A stretch of DNA of 64,000 nt from positions 62,001 to 126,000 of the forward strand of contig MKVH01000013.1 of the NCBI GenBank assembly GCA_001899175.1, in the 5' to 3' direction. Shown here in pieces: positions 1 through 8,502 of the stretch. The notes under the pieces were generated by a model. The model was not told where the DNA came from. It worked only from the letters and a program-made list of their open reading frames with translations, and ran no database searches. Every line of letters begins with the position of its first letter. The stretch's first letter is position 1. The stretch comes from Candidatus Kapaibacterium thiocyanatum (GTDB lineage Bacteria > Bacteroidota > Ignavibacteria > Kapaibacteriales > Kapaibacteriaceae). Position numbers and translations under genes: made by a program.

Positions 1-210
1 ACCGCAGCGGCGATCGATCATGCACGTTCGCTCGGAGCGAATGATATGGTGATTCACGATACCGTACTCATCGCATCGTCGTTCTGCATGTTCAATCGAT
101 ATGTCGACGGCATGGAAACCGACATACCGACGGATCCGGAAGTCTATGCCCGTATCGGCAGACAGCGTTCCGTGGAAGGGTATGCCACGCCACCGATATT
201 GACACCGTAA
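1..210 (+). CDS. Carboxymuconolactone decarboxylase/AhpD-like protein, C-terminal part
   Basis: The frame is open from the first base and stops at TAA 208-210, giving the last 69 residues of a protein that begins outside the window. The segment IHDTVLIASSFCMFNRYVDG and the following GY near the end match my memory of the C-terminal part of peroxidase-related carboxymuconolactone decarboxylase/AhpD-fold enzymes, which are small helical proteins, some with thiol-dependent peroxidase activity. The CxxC catalytic pair would lie upstream, so activity cannot be judged. The next gene begins 48 bases downstream on the same strand. The family call rests on one short segment. Confidence 0.7.
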   Translation, partial: TAAAIDHARSLGANDMVIHDTVLIASSFCMFNRYVDGMETDIPTDPEVYARIGRQRSVEGYATPPILTP

Positions 211-258
211 GACTGGGCACACACGTAACACATCCATTATCAATTTTCCGAGGAAGCC

Positions 259-2772
259 ATGGGCAATTGTGTCCGTTTGGCCGTGACCGCGTCATTGTTG
301 TTGCTGATTCTGCCGGCATGGCTGTATGCCGATGCCACCATCACGGGTAAGGTCGTGAGCGGTGACGGAGGGGAGCCGGTCGCAGGTATCAGAGTACGTG
401 CGATCGGTATCAACAAGGTCGCCTACACGAATTCGAAAGGCGTATTCAAACTGAACGTTCCTGCCGGTGAGCGGCAGATACAGTTCGGCGGCATCGCCTT
501 CAGCGATACGACGATCACCGTACGCGATCTTAAGGATGGAGAGACGCGCTCCATCGACGTCGGCATGACTCCGCGTTCGACGCTGTTCAACGACGTCATC
601 GTCTACGGCGCATTCAAACGCGCGGAGAAGGTGACGGAAACCCCGGCCGCCGTGACGGCCATGAATACCGACGACATCGTACACGCCGCACGAGGTAACC
701 AGCTCGGCCGTGCACTCGAGGGACTGAACGGTGTGGACGTCACGCAGAACGGTGCCACGGACTTCAACGTGAACACGCGCGGATTCAACAACAGCACCAA
801 CCGTCGTCTGCTCGTCCTGGTCGATGGCCGCGACGTCGCCCTGCAACAGATCGGTGCCACGGAATGGAACTCCTTCGCGAGCTCGCTGGATGACTTCAGC
901 CGGATCGAACTGATCCGCGGCCCTGCAGCAGCTCTGTACGGCGCCAATGCATTCAATGGAGTACTGAACCTGACCACGCTTTCCCCGCGCGAAGCCATCG
1001 GCACCAGGATCTCCGTCCTCGCCGGTGACTACGCGACCCTCCGTACGGACGTTCGCCATGCCGGTGCATGGGACAAGCTCGCATACAAGATCACGCTCGG
1101 TCACTCGCAGAGCAAGAACCTGTCGCGCAATCGTACGGACAGTGCGTCGATCGTCCATGAATATCCGGGACTGTTTCCTGCGGGACTCGAGCAGAACGCG
1201 CTCACGGACGATGACCTGAACACGTTCGCAACCTACGGTACGGCGCGTCTCGACTACGATCTGACGCCGACGTCGACGATTCTCGGCGAAGTAGGATATA
1301 CGCAGTTCGGCAACGAAGTGATGATGGCCGGTGCGGGACGGATCCACGTTCCGAAGTCCGAGAAACCGTTCGCACGTCTGGCCTTCCACGAGACGCACTT
1401 CCACGTCCAGGCTGCCTACAATGCACGTCGTACGATCGATACCATGCGTATCCTCGCGGCACCTCCAGGAACGATCATCCTCGACGATTCCTACGATCTC
1501 AACCTCGATGCCCAGTATGCGGATACCATCTCGTCGTCGTTGAACTACGTCGTCGGTGGTCAGATCCAGCATATGTCCGTGGGCTCGAAGGGAACGGTCT
1601 TCCCGAACGATCCCATCACGGCCAACATCGGCGGTATCTATGGTCAGCTCGAATACAACATCGCACAGCCGCTGTCCGTGATCCTCTCGGCCCGCTACGA
1701 CAATTCGTCGATCTATCCCCAGCAGTTCTCCCCACGCGCGGCCGTCGTCTTCACGCCGGTCACCGGACATCAGCTCAGGCTCAGTGCCGGACGTTCCTTC
1801 CAGCGTGCGAACTTCTCGGAACTGTACCGTCGCTATGGATTCCGTCCGGTCTTCAACGCCCAGGGTGCTCCGGTGAACTTCCGTCCTGTCCAGCAGCGCA
1901 TCAACGATACGCTGACGGCACTGACAGGAACGCAGCAGAACGTCGATCTGTCGCTCTTCGATCCCAGCGTCACGAATCCCCGCGATCCCCGTGCCATCCA
2001 GCCGACGGCCATCGGTATCGGTAATCCCGATCTGAAGGTGGAACAGAACGTCGGTCTGGAACTCGGCTACAAGGGAACGATCAGCAAGCAGTTGTTCGTG
2101 ACGGTCGACGTCTACTATAACCGGATGCGCGACTTCATCTCGGGCTTCCTTCCGGGTGTGAACGAGAACTACAAGACGTGGTCGTCGTCCTCGTCGCTGT
2201 CGCCCGATCTGCAGCAGTACGCACAGCTCGTCGACAGCCTGGTCTATCAGCAGATTTCGCAATTCGACCGTGCGCGGTTCACGACGATGGACGGGAAGCC
2301 CATGTTCGTGGTATCGAATACGAACATCGGTCTTGTCGAACAGTACGGTATGGAAATCGCCGCCGAGTACGCTCTGACGCGCGAACTGCATTTCAACGCG
2401 AACTACTCGTACTACGGATTCCGTCTCGTCGAAGCGGAAACGCCGAATCCGTTCCTGCCGAAGGGTGATCTGCTGCTGAGCCCGAACACGTCGCCGCACC
2501 GCGTCAACGTCGGGGCGTCATACAAGCAGGATGGTCTCTTCGACGTTTCGGTGACGTTCCGTTACGTCGATGGTTTCCCGTGGCTTGCAGGCGACTTCCG
2601 CGGATACGTTCCGGCCTATGCCCTCGTCAACGTGAATGCAGGTGTGGAGATCATGCAGGGCCTTCGTGCCGGACTGTACATCTACAACCTTCTCGATCGC
2701 AAGCACTACGAGATCTTCGGCGGTACGATCATGCCGCGCCTTGCGAACGTGAGCCTGCAGTATACGCTCTGA
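259..2772 (+). CDS. TonB-dependent receptor with carboxypeptidase-regulatory N-domain
   Basis: This 837-residue outer-membrane receptor would take up a substrate using TonB/ExbBD energy. A signal peptide spans about residues 1-25. A carboxypeptidase-regulatory-like domain follows at about 27-110, starting ATITGKVVSGDGGEPVAGI, as is typical of Bacteroidota receptors. The plug domain covers about 120-240, with VTETPAAVTA (TonB-box-like region), LVLVDGRDV and IELIRGPAAALYGANAFNGV. The rest is a 22-strand-type barrel ending in an aromatic/hydrophobic strand (NVSLQYTL). GAGGAA lies just upstream of the ATG and supports this start. No SusD-like partner is adjacent, so a polysaccharide-utilisation role is not indicated. 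The substrate is unknown; siderophore, vitamin or metal are possibilities. Confidence 0.92.
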   Translation: MGNCVRLAVTASLLLLILPAWLYADATITGKVVSGDGGEPVAGIRVRAIGINKVAYTNSKGVFKLNVPAGERQIQFGGIAFSDTTITVRDLKDGETRSIDVGMTPRSTLFNDVIVYGAFKRAEKVTETPAAVTAMNTDDIVHAARGNQLGRALEGLNGVDVTQNGATDFNVNTRGFNNSTNRRLLVLVDGRDVALQQIGATEWNSFASSLDDFSRIELIRGPAAALYGANAFNGVLNLTTLSPREAIGTRISVLAGDYATLRTDVRHAGAWDKLAYKITLGHSQSKNLSRNRTDSASIVHEYPGLFPAGLEQNALTDDDLNTFATYGTARLDYDLTPTSTILGEVGYTQFGNEVMMAGAGRIHVPKSEKPFARLAFHETHFHVQAAYNARRTIDTMRILAAPPGTIILDDSYDLNLDAQYADTISSSLNYVVGGQIQHMSVGSKGTVFPNDPITANIGGIYGQLEYNIAQPLSVILSARYDNSSIYPQQFSPRAAVVFTPVTGHQLRLSAGRSFQRANFSELYRRYGFRPVFNAQGAPVNFRPVQQRINDTLTALTGTQQNVDLSLFDPSVTNPRDPRAIQPTAIGIGNPDLKVEQNVGLELGYKGTISKQLFVTVDVYYNRMRDFISGFLPGVNENYKTWSSSSSLSPDLQQYAQLVDSLVYQQISQFDRARFTTMDGKPMFVVSNTNIGLVEQYGMEIAAEYALTRELHFNANYSYYGFRLVEAETPNPFLPKGDLLLSPNTSPHRVNVGASYKQDGLFDVSVTFRYVDGFPWLAGDFRGYVPAYALVNVNAGVEIMQGLRAGLYIYNLLDRKHYEIFGGTIMPRLANVSLQYTL

Positions 2773-2773
2773 T

Positions 2774-2793
2774 GATCGGCCGTCAGGCCGATC
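2774..2793. terminator. Short hairpin between convergent receptor and tsaB genes
   Basis: Perfect 8-bp stem (GATCGGCC/GGCCGATC) with loop GTCA, placed at the junction of two convergent genes and overlapping the tsaB stop codon. There is no T-run on either side, so intrinsic termination is only a possibility. Confidence 0.35.
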
Positions 2794-3436
2794 CGCGCGG
2801 GACGAAGTCCTGCTGATAGTCGGGCACGAAGATCGCCGGATCCGTGAAGCGGCCGTCGAGAATCAGCGTCCGTGCCGCTTTCGCCACGAATCGTGGTGCC
2901 AATCTTGTGAGTCCACTGATGGGGGCGTCGATCAATGTCGATGCCCCCGGACCACAGACGAGGTCCGAAGGGGAAATCCGGCCGCGTGCTTCCTCGACCG
3001 TGATGAAGTCACTCGGCGAATGGGGTGAGCCGTCGACGGCGAACCGCTGGAAGTAGACGAGATCGCGATGCGAGACGACGGTGGCGACGATGGATGCCGC
3101 ACCGGCGAATACGGCGACTTCCACCGCTGCCGCAGCGCATGCCGATAACGTAGGAACGGCTACGAGCTTCGGCGAGCCGGTGACGCACAGCCCTTTCACG
3201 AACGATGCGCCGATACGCAGGCCGGTGAACGAACCCGGTCCTGCAGAAATGGCGATGACGTCGACGTTGTCGATCGTCCTGTTCGCATGATCCAGGGCCT
3301 GTCGAACGCAGGCGGCGAGACGTTCGTCGTGCTGATGCGGACGATAGATGGCGACTTCCGACGCGAGCAGGTCATCGATGACGACGGCTGCACCACACGT
3401 CGTTCCCGACGTTTCGATGGCAAGAACGCAGCTCAT
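2783..3436 (-). CDS. tsaB: tRNA threonylcarbamoyladenosine biosynthesis protein TsaB
   Basis: TsaB (YeaZ) is the inactive ASKHA-fold paralogue that scaffolds TsaD and TsaE during synthesis of t6A37 on ANN-decoding tRNAs in the cytoplasm. The 217-residue protein opens with LAIETSGTTCGAAVV and carries the typical ISAGPGSFTGLRIG segment at about residues 64-77, followed by KGLC. Length is normal for the family (about 210-240). Its ATG overlaps the mfd stop by four bases (ATGA), so it should be translated from the mfd transcript. Other t6A genes (tsaC, tsaD, tsaE) are not in the window. Confidence 0.93.
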   Translation of the reverse strand: MSCVLAIETSGTTCGAAVVIDDLLASEVAIYRPHQHDERLAACVRQALDHANRTIDNVDVIAISAGPGSFTGLRIGASFVKGLCVTGSPKLVAVPTLSACAAAAVEVAVFAGAASIVATVVSHRDLVYFQRFAVDGSPHSPSDFITVEEARGRISPSDLVCGPGASTLIDAPISGLTRLAPRFVAKAARTLILDGRFTDPAIFVPDYQQDFVPRGSA

Positions 3437-6400
3437 GCTTCTTCTTCCCCAGTGGCGACCGGTTCCGTCATCACCGCACGCGAGAGCTCGTCGAGGACCG
3501 CGATGGCATCGTCACGCCGACCGAGTTGCACTTCGACGAAGAATCGCTTTCCGTTCTGGACGAAGCGTGCGTTCTTCATCGAGGTTATGATCGGAAGAAG
3601 GCGGGGGAATGCCTCTTCATAGTAGCGTGTGTCGCTGTCGGGCGGCATTTCGAGCATCAGCCGCGTGCCGCGGAGATTGACGCGGACGAGGCCGATCGGC
3701 AATGCCGCGATACGCAGACGGACGGCGAAGAGCAGCTCTTCGGCCGGTTCCGGAAATGCGCCGAAACGGTCGCGCAGTTCTGCGAAGACCGTATCGACTT
3801 CCTGATGAGTGTGTGCGTTGTAGAGACGCTTGTATGCTTCGTAACGATCCGTATCGGCCGGAATGTATTCCTTCGGCAGCAGGGCGTCGACGTCGAGTTC
3901 GATGGCTACGTCTTCGTTGGCGAAGGAAGGATGGACGTGCTTGCTGCCGGTGAACAGCGCGCTGAACTCGTCGGAACGGAGTTCCGATACGGCTTCGTCG
4001 AGGATCTTCTGATACAGTTCGAATCCCATTTCCATGATGAAGCCGCTCTGCTCGCCGCCGAGCAGGTTGCCGGCGCCACGTATCTCGAGGTCGCGCATGG
4101 CGAGCTGGAAGCCGCTGCCCAGGTCCGTGTATTCTTCGAGAGCCTGGAGTCTGCGCAGGGCCGTACGCGACAGCGTATGGACGGGAGGAATGACGAGGTA
4201 GCAGTATGCCTGGATGTTCGACCGTCCTACGCGTCCGCGCAACTGATACAGTTCCGCGAGACCGAAGTTGTCTGCATTGACGATGATCATCGTATTCGCG
4301 TTCGGAATGTCCAGGCCGGACTCGATGATCTTGGTGGCGATCAGGACGTCGTACCTCCGTTCGAGGAAGCCTTCCATCACATTCTCGAGTTCTTCGGTCT
4401 CCATCTGTCCGTGAGCGATGCATACCTTCAGCGATGGGACGAGCATGTTGATGCGTATCATCAGCTTGTCCATGTCGCCGATACGGTCGGTCACGACGAA
4501 GGCCTGGCCGCCGCGCTCCAGTTCGCGAAGCAGGGCTTCGCGCAGGATGTCGTCCTCCCATTGCAGAATCTCCGTCTTGATAGGCAGACGGTTCCGCGGA
4601 GGCGTTTCGATGACGCTGAGGTCGCGCGCTCCCATGAGCGAGAAGTTGAGCGTGCGCGGGATGGGCGTCGCCGTCAGCGTCAGCGTATCGATGGAAGCCC
4701 GTAACGAACGGAGCTTTTCCTTGGCCGCCACACCGAAGCGATGCTCTTCGTCGATGATCAGCAAGCCGAGATTCTTGAAGATGACGTCCTTGCTCAGCAA
4801 GCGATGCGTACCGACGACAATATCGACCTTGCCCTTGCCGAGGCGTTCAAGAACTTCCTTCTGCTCCGTACGCGTCCTGAATCTGGAGAGCACTTCGATC
4901 GCCACCGGATAGCGATGGAGGCGGTCGGTGAAGGTCACGTAGTGCTGCTGGGCGAGGATGGTTGTGGGTACGAGGACTGCTACCTGCTTGCCGGCCTGCG
5001 CTGCCTTGAATGCCGCACGGATGGCGACTTCCGTCTTGCCGAAGCCCACATCGCCGCATACCAGCCGGTCCATCGGCGACGACTGTTCCATGTCGAGCTT
5101 GACTTCGGCCGTGGCACGCGACTGGTCGGGAGTGTCCTCGTACTGGAAGGACGCTTCGAACTCCTTCTGCCATACGGTGTCCACGGGGAAGGCGAAGCCC
5201 GGTTGCGACTTCCGCTGCGCATACAGCTTGATGAGGTCGCGGGCGATATCCTTGATCTTCTTCTTCGCCTTCGACTTCTTCCGTTCCCATTCCGCCGAGC
5301 CGAGCTTGCTCAGCTTCGGAACGGCTCCTTCTTCCGAAGCATACTTGCTGAGTTTATGGACGTAGTTGAGATGGACGTAGAGAACATCCTCACCGGCGAA
5401 GGCCAGCTTGACGCATTCCTGCGTACTGCCGTTGATGACGATGGCTTCCAGACCTTCGAACCGCCCGATGCCCTTGTCGGCATGGACCACATAATCGCCT
5501 CGATGCATCGATTGCAGCTCGCGGATCGAGATGCCTCCTTCGTTGCGCTTCGTGCGCCGTTGCGCGCGCTGGCGTCCGAAGACCTGATGCTCGGTGAAAC
5601 ACACGAGGTGTTCGTCCTCCCATATGAAGCCGGCACTGAGCGCTGCGCTCACGAACCACATGGAATCGATGGTGCGGTGATAGGCCAGGGCGATGTCGGG
5701 ATAGTCGAGTTCGAGCTGGTCGGCCACGTTGTCGCACAGCTCCCGGATCCGCCGCGCGTTATTGGCGCCGTCGGCTCCGAGAAAGACGGAGTGATGTCGT
5801 ATGAGCTGGGTGCCGCATGACTTCAGGAGTTGTTCGATGGAGGCGGAGAAGACGGGTTGTGCAGTGGTCTGGACCTGATGATCGACGTCGCCGAGCGGAT
5901 TGATCAGGAGCCTCGACCAATTCTCGAATCGTGTCGTGTCGAAGGTTTCGTCGAGACGATGAAGATCGCCTGCGATCGCTTCCGGACCATCGAGCACCAT
6001 GAGGGCATCGGTGGGAACGTGATCGAGTAAGGACGACGTCAGGGCCGTGTCGTCCTCGTGGAAGACCTTGCCCAGGAAGGTCACGGTATCGTGCTCGCGG
6101 ATGGAACGCTGGGACATGGGTTCGAACTCGCGGATCGACTCGACCGTATCGCCCCAGAATTCCAGACGCAGGGGATTGTCCCAGCCACCGGGGAAGATGT
6201 CGATGATGCCACCCCGGATGGCCATGTCGCCGGGCTTGGACACGTAGTCCTGCCGCTCGAATCCGTTGACGGCCAGATCCATGACGAAGGCGTCGTATGG
6301 AAGAGTATCGCCCTTGGTGACATGCACCGTCGAACCGCCGAGATCGACGCTCGACGGTAGAGCCAGTGCGAGGGCTGGAGCCGAGGCTACGAGGACGAAG

Positions 6401-6759
6401 CGTGGACGTTCCTTCAACCGGGAGAGCGCATCGACCTGATCGTGGTGCAGCGTCGCCGACGATCCCAGCACGCTGGCTCTGGAGGCCGAGCGTACGGAGC
6501 CGACCGAGTCGGCGCCGATCAGGATGCCGAGATCGTGCTGGAGCTCGTCACAGCTCTGATCGTCGGGTGTGATGACGACGACGGGAAGGTCACCGAGCCC
6601 CCACAGGGCCGCCACCAGCACGGCCCGCGACGAACCGGTCAGCGTCTTGATACTGAACGTGGAGCGGGGTACCGAGAGAGTATCGGCCGTACGCAGTACG
6701 GCGGCCGAATGCTTCAGTGCGTCGAGAAGTCTGGAATAGTCCGAACGTATGGCGTGCAC
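3433..6759 (-). CDS. mfd: Transcription-repair coupling factor Mfd
   Basis: Mfd removes RNA polymerase stalled at DNA damage and recruits UvrA, coupling transcription to nucleotide excision repair. The 1108-residue protein has the UvrB-like N-terminal module, a CarD-like RNA-polymerase-interaction domain around residue 415 (MHRGDYVVHADKGIGRFEG), and a RecG-like SF2 translocase with Walker A GDVGFGKTE (about 570), DEEHRFGV (about 673) and QLRGRVGRS (about 838). A C-terminal TRCF domain follows. The start is a GTG with no clear Shine-Dalgarno; a TACTTTTG promoter element sits 31 bases upstream. tsaB follows with a 4-base overlap. uvrA is also in this window (24.5-27.4 kb). Confidence 0.97.
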   Translation of the reverse strand: MHAIRSDYSRLLDALKHSAAVLRTADTLSVPRSTFSIKTLTGSSRAVLVAALWGLGDLPVVVITPDDQSCDELQHDLGILIGADSVGSVRSASRASVLGSSATLHHDQVDALSRLKERPRFVLVASAPALALALPSSVDLGGSTVHVTKGDTLPYDAFVMDLAVNGFERQDYVSKPGDMAIRGGIIDIFPGGWDNPLRLEFWGDTVESIREFEPMSQRSIREHDTVTFLGKVFHEDDTALTSSLLDHVPTDALMVLDGPEAIAGDLHRLDETFDTTRFENWSRLLINPLGDVDHQVQTTAQPVFSASIEQLLKSCGTQLIRHHSVFLGADGANNARRIRELCDNVADQLELDYPDIALAYHRTIDSMWFVSAALSAGFIWEDEHLVCFTEHQVFGRQRAQRRTKRNEGGISIRELQSMHRGDYVVHADKGIGRFEGLEAIVINGSTQECVKLAFAGEDVLYVHLNYVHKLSKYASEEGAVPKLSKLGSAEWERKKSKAKKKIKDIARDLIKLYAQRKSQPGFAFPVDTVWQKEFEASFQYEDTPDQSRATAEVKLDMEQSSPMDRLVCGDVGFGKTEVAIRAAFKAAQAGKQVAVLVPTTILAQQHYVTFTDRLHRYPVAIEVLSRFRTRTEQKEVLERLGKGKVDIVVGTHRLLSKDVIFKNLGLLIIDEEHRFGVAAKEKLRSLRASIDTLTLTATPIPRTLNFSLMGARDLSVIETPPRNRLPIKTEILQWEDDILREALLRELERGGQAFVVTDRIGDMDKLMIRINMLVPSLKVCIAHGQMETEELENVMEGFLERRYDVLIATKIIESGLDIPNANTMIIVNADNFGLAELYQLRGRVGRSNIQAYCYLVIPPVHTLSRTALRRLQALEEYTDLGSGFQLAMRDLEIRGAGNLLGGEQSGFIMEMGFELYQKILDEAVSELRSDEFSALFTGSKHVHPSFANEDVAIELDVDALLPKEYIPADTDRYEAYKRLYNAHTHQEVDTVFAELRDRFGAFPEPAEELLFAVRLRIAALPIGLVRVNLRGTRLMLEMPPDSDTRYYEEAFPRLLPIITSMKNARFVQNGKRFFVEVQLGRRDDAIAVLDELSRAVMTEPVATGEEEA

Positions 6760-6790
6760 GATGCTGGAATCGACGGTGATGTAAGAACCG

Positions 6791-6798
6791 CAAAAGTA
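6791..6798 (-). promoter_or_regulatory. Bacteroidota-type -7 promoter element for mfd
   Basis: TACTTTTG on the minus strand (consensus TAnnTTTG), preceded by CCG, ends 31 bases before the mfd start codon. No TTG was found at the expected -33 distance. Confidence 0.6.
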
Positions 6799-6918
6799 CG
6801 GACGGAGGCGGTTGCAGCTACCGGCACGGAAACCTTGTGACCGGTCCGTATGTCACAGGAATGTTACGAAAGTCATTACAGGACCGTAACTTGCACCGCA
6901 ATACCCGAGGTCAGGATC

Positions 6919-7323
6919 ATGTTCCGCATCAAGTATCTTCTGGGCAGTATGGTGACCATCTTCAGTCTGGTCTACTTCCTGTTCGGTGGTGTCGGCTGGT
7001 ATATGGGTGACGCCTCTTATCAGGACATTCTGACGTGCTTCGTCCTGGCGTCGCTACATCTCGCCGGCGGGTCATGGCTTTTGCTATCGAGCCTTCGCGA
7101 TTATCGTGCCGAGCGGGAACGACTGGAAACGGTCATCCGCTATCTCATTTCCTCGAATGGTGGACGTGTTCCTGTACAGGATCTTGCCCGCGTCGCCGAG
7201 ATCAACGAGGACGACGCACGGGACTACCTCGAGAAGCGCTCGAAGTCCGAGGCCAGCTTCGTTTCGATGGGTCGTAACGGTCACGATACCTATTATTTCG
7301 GGCAGAACTATCGCGAGAACTGA
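6919..7323 (+). CDS. Small membrane protein with C-terminal winged-helix-like segment
   Basis: A 134-residue protein of unknown function. The ATG at 6919 is preferred over an upstream in-frame ATG at 6850 because GAGG sits eight bases before it and the upstream extension is polar and unlike a membrane-protein start. Two hydrophobic helices (about residues 7-25 and 33-55) precede a basic, helical cytoplasmic tail. The tail pattern (ETVIRYLISSNGGRVPVQDL, then a second helix and a short basic strand) resembles a small winged-helix or coiled module. It is transcribed divergently from mfd; a weak promoter-like CCGTAACTTGC lies about 25 bases upstream. Whether it senses anything is unknown. Confidence 0.65.
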   Translation: MFRIKYLLGSMVTIFSLVYFLFGGVGWYMGDASYQDILTCFVLASLHLAGGSWLLLSSLRDYRAERERLETVIRYLISSNGGRVPVQDLARVAEINEDDARDYLEKRSKSEASFVSMGRNGHDTYYFGQNYREN

Positions 7324-7378
7324 GGCGTGACGCCATAGCTCACGTTCCGTATGCGGTGGATGGTCCTTCGTTCGGACT

Positions 7379-7585
7379 TCAGTTCTTCTTCTGATGCTTC
7401 AGTCGTTCCAGTTGCGATTCGCGGCGTACGGAATCGTAGTAGTGACGCATCATCTCCTGACGCTGCATCCTCCGCTCGTAACGCTCGCACATGCCTCCAT
7501 TCATGATCAGGATCATGACGACGACGATGAAGACGGCCGTCAGGACGGGAATGACGTAACGATTCTGCGGACGCTCGGATGACAT
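7379..7585 (-). CDS. Small single-span membrane protein downstream of prmA
   Basis: A 68-residue predicted protein with one membrane segment (about residues 11-29, IPVLTAVFIVVVMILIMNGG) followed by a very basic, glutamine-rich helical tail that probably faces the cytoplasm. Its ATG follows directly on the prmA TAG stop with no gap, which favours translation by termination-reinitiation from the tex-prmA transcript. I do not recognise a family. The clean hydrophobic helix and the exact junction argue for a real gene, but no homology supports it. Confidence 0.55.
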   Translation of the reverse strand: MSSERPQNRYVIPVLTAVFIVVVMILIMNGGMCERYERRMQRQEMMRHYYDSVRRESQLERLKHQKKN

Positions 7586-8431
7586 CTAGGCCTCCGGCGT
7601 CCTGAATGCGATGGCCGACCATTCGCTTTCGTCGAGACGTTCGACTTCGGTGCAGCCGGCATCGGTGAAGGCTGCGCGTATTTCGTCCGCATCGTACTTG
7701 AGGATTCCGGAGACGAGGATGATGCCGCCCGGTTTGACTGCCTTCGTGAAGGCCGCTGCATAGGGGATGACGAGATGGCGATACAGATTGGCTGCGATAC
7801 CGTCGACCGATGGAAGTTCCACCTCCTGCAGTTCCTTCTGTTCGAGCAGGATGCCTTCCACGACGTCGTTGCGTTCGATGTTCTCCTGCGAGTTCAGGAC
7901 CGACCATTCGTTGTTGTCGAAGGCATAGACCCACGACGCACCGAGCTTGCGTGCGAGGATGGCGAGTACTCCGGTGCCCGTTCCAACGTCGATCCAGCGA
8001 TCCGCGGGTACGACGTAGCGCTCCATCAGTAGGCACATCATGCGTGTCGTGGCATGATGTCCGGTTCCGAAGGACATCTTCGGCGTGATGACGAGCTTCA
8101 GCGGGGCATCGTATTCGTCGGCTCTCCATTCGGGCACGATGACGATCCGTTCGTTGACGACGACGGGATCGACCGTCTTCTCCCATTCCGCATTCCAGTT
8201 CTGGTCCTCCTCCGTGCCTACCTTGAGAATCGCGGCCTTGACGCCGATCTCTGCACATTCTTCGAGGATGGATTCACGATAGTGATCCTGCCAGTCGTTC
8301 TGTTCGAAACAGACCGTCAGCTCGTCCATCCCTTCCTCGATGCCGACGATGGGGTAGGTCGAGAGGATTCCCGACATGAGATCGAATTGTTCTTCGGGTA
8401 GTGCGATGGAGAGCAGGACGTAACGCGTCAT
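7586..8431 (-). CDS. prmA: Ribosomal protein L11 methyltransferase PrmA
   Basis: PrmA trimethylates lysines and the N-terminal amine of ribosomal protein L11 using S-adenosylmethionine. The 281-residue form has a small N-terminal substrate-recognition domain and a Rossmann methyltransferase domain. Visible motifs are FGTGHHATT (about residue 125), the SAM motif IDVGTGTGVLAILARKLGA (about 145-163) and the catalytic-site motif NLYRHL (about 215). I chose the ATG at 8431 because MTRYVLLSIALPEE fits the family N-terminus. An in-frame GTG at 8506 overlaps the tex stop (GTGA) and would add 25 basic residues; it cannot be excluded. tex lies upstream on the same strand. Confidence 0.9.
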   Translation of the reverse strand: MTRYVLLSIALPEEQFDLMSGILSTYPIVGIEEGMDELTVCFEQNDWQDHYRESILEECAEIGVKAAILKVGTEEDQNWNAEWEKTVDPVVVNERIVIVPEWRADEYDAPLKLVITPKMSFGTGHHATTRMMCLLMERYVVPADRWIDVGTGTGVLAILARKLGASWVYAFDNNEWSVLNSQENIERNDVVEGILLEQKELQEVELPSVDGIAANLYRHLVIPYAAAFTKAVKPGGIILVSGILKYDADEIRAAFTDAGCTEVERLDESEWSAIAFRTPEA

Positions 8432-8502
8432 ATGGTCTTCGAACGTTGATTCGTTGAACGATGCTGGTCGAACGATGACGCGATGCCGGGGCATCGCGCG
8501 GA

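Noticed and set aside
292..2499. Long minus-strand frame opposite the TonB-dependent receptor
   Set aside because: Antisense image of a conserved receptor gene; arginine-rich with no domain, signal or ribosome-binding site.
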